Below, in pieces: positions 4,593 to 5,252 of a stretch of 5,252 nucleotides of DNA (the first letter of the stretch is position 1; each line of letters starts with the position of its first letter). Location of the stretch: contig CAMJDE010000147.1 of NCBI GenBank assembly GCA_946404295.1, forward strand, positions 1-5,252, read 5' to 3'. This stretch comes from an uncultured Clostridia bacterium (lineage in GTDB: Bacteria > Bacillota > Clostridia > Oscillospirales > CAG-272). The notes below the pieces were generated by a model that made no database searches, had not been told where the DNA came from, and saw only the letters and a list, made by a program, of their open reading frames with translations. A program made the translations under genes and the position numbers.

Positions 4593-5252
4593 GTGTTCGG
4601 ATACGTCAAGCCGTGGCTCCCCGAACTCCGCGTTCGCGAGGAGGCGACCTACCGCGCGCTCTACTGCGGGCTCTGCCGCACGATGAAAAGGACGGTCGGT
4701 CGGCTCTCGACGCTCTCGCTCAGTTACGATTTCGTCTTCTTCCTGATCTGCCGCCTGCGCGCGGCGGGGCTCTCCCCGACCGCCGTCCGGCGCCGCTGTA
4801 TCGCCCACCCCTTTCGCCGCCGTCCCATGGCGGATACGGGGGAGATCGGCAGACTTGCCGCGCGGATCTCGGCGCTCCTGACCTACGACCAGATCCGCGA
4901 CGACCTGCGCGACCGGGGGGCGAAAAAGCGTCTGCGCGCCCGCCTCCTGCTCCCGATCTTCGCGTCGGCGCGCCGTCGGGCAAAGCTCCCCGACCTCGAC
5001 GCCGAGTTCCGCCGCTGCCTCGACGCGCTCGACGCCCTCGAACGCGCGGGCGACCCCTCCGCCGACAAAGCCGCAGAGACCTTCGGAAACCTGCTCGGCG
5101 CGGCGTTTGCCTACGGGCTCTCGGGCGACGACGCCCGGATCCTCTTTGAGATCGGGCGGCACACCGGGCGCTTTATCTACCTTGCCGACGCCGCCGAGGA
5201 CTACGCCGACGACCGCCGCCGCGGCAACTACAACCCGCTCGTTCTGTCGTAC
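4593..5252 (+). CDS. DUF5685 family protein (3' end outside window)
   Basis: The first 220 codons of an open gene are present and no stop is reached. Translation from GTG begins MFGYVKPWLPELRVRE, continues with ALYCGLCRTM (22-31; cysteines 25 and 28) and LSLSYDF (41-47). This opening is the hallmark of the uncharacterised DUF5685 family common in Clostridia. Two acidic motifs follow: DDLRD (103-107) within a predicted helix, and DAAEDYADDRRRGNYNP (199-215). Both recall the aspartate-rich metal/diphosphate-binding motifs of all-alpha isoprenoid synthases, especially the D-x3-D...RG-x-Y-x-P end of squalene/phytoene synthases. That link is my inference. There is no signal peptide, and the chain is strongly Arg- and Leu-rich, reflecting GC-rich codon use. 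The gene diverges from the GtrA-family gene and has its own promoter. Family call is confident; function unknown. Confidence 0.88.
   Translation, partial: MFGYVKPWLPELRVREEATYRALYCGLCRTMKRTVGRLSTLSLSYDFVFFLICRLRAAGLSPTAVRRRCIAHPFRRRPMADTGEIGRLAARISALLTYDQIRDDLRDRGAKKRLRARLLLPIFASARRRAKLPDLDAEFRRCLDALDALERAGDPSADKAAETFGNLLGAAFAYGLSGDDARILFEIGRHTGRFIYLADAAEDYADDRRRGNYNPLVLSY

Noticed and set aside
3661..4686. Plus-strand open frame spanning the GtrA-family gene, the arrays and the DUF5685 start
   Set aside because: It crosses two promoters and the hairpin arrays and is antisense to a clear family protein. It is a shadow frame.
4479..5162. Minus-strand open frame opposite the DUF5685 gene
   Set aside because: The plus strand encodes recognisable DUF5685 sequence with promoter and ribosome binding site. 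The antisense product is charged low-complexity sequence.

Overview
The window looks like a piece of a GC-rich Bacillota (Clostridia-type) chromosome, probably from an uncultured or gut-type lineage. The reasons are strong AGGAGG-type ribosome binding sites, consensus sigma-A promoters, a lipoprotein signal peptide, GC-ending codon use, and a DUF5685-family gene, a family I associate with Clostridia. No species can be named from the sequence alone.

Layout. Positions 1-3355 (minus strand) hold a compact three-gene ABC importer operon, in transcription order: a substrate-binding lipoprotein (2369-3355), an ATPase (1605-2381) and a fused two-domain permease (1-1608). The genes overlap by 13 and 4 bases, so they are almost certainly cotranscribed and translationally coupled. 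The family is the ferric iron / 2-aminoethylphosphonate / polyamine-like importer group, but the substrate cannot be read from the sequence. Positions 3356-3636 hold the operon's control region, with two tandem promoters and a long AT-richer leader, and the intrinsic terminator of the next gene. Positions 3637-4188 (minus) encode a GtrA-family membrane protein with its own consensus promoter and terminator, so it is probably monocistronic. From 4593 to the right edge (plus strand) runs a GTG-initiated DUF5685-family gene, cut off by the window end.

The 404-base gap between the divergent gtrA-like and DUF5685 genes (4189-4592) is the most unusual part. Outside the two promoters it is filled by two arrays of small hairpins, in opposite orientation, around a G/C-homopolymer core. 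Array 1 (4261-4372) has five hairpins separated by exactly 7-base linkers. Read on the minus strand the linkers are ATATCGA or ACATCGA, and three stems contain tandem G-A mismatches in the favourable Py-GA-Pu context. Array 2 (about 4425-4516) has four hairpins separated by ACATCA on the plus strand; three have GAA triloops, and the stem sequences change in a compensatory way from unit to unit. No protein explains this structure. It behaves like a structured repeat element or structured RNA/DNA of a kind I cannot name.

Functionally, the importer is an uptake system. GtrA-family proteins move or help move polyprenyl-linked sugars across the membrane. The DUF5685 protein is uncharacterised, but its aspartate-rich motifs recall isoprenoid (squalene/phytoene) synthases. 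A shared lipid-carrier theme between the last two genes is speculation.
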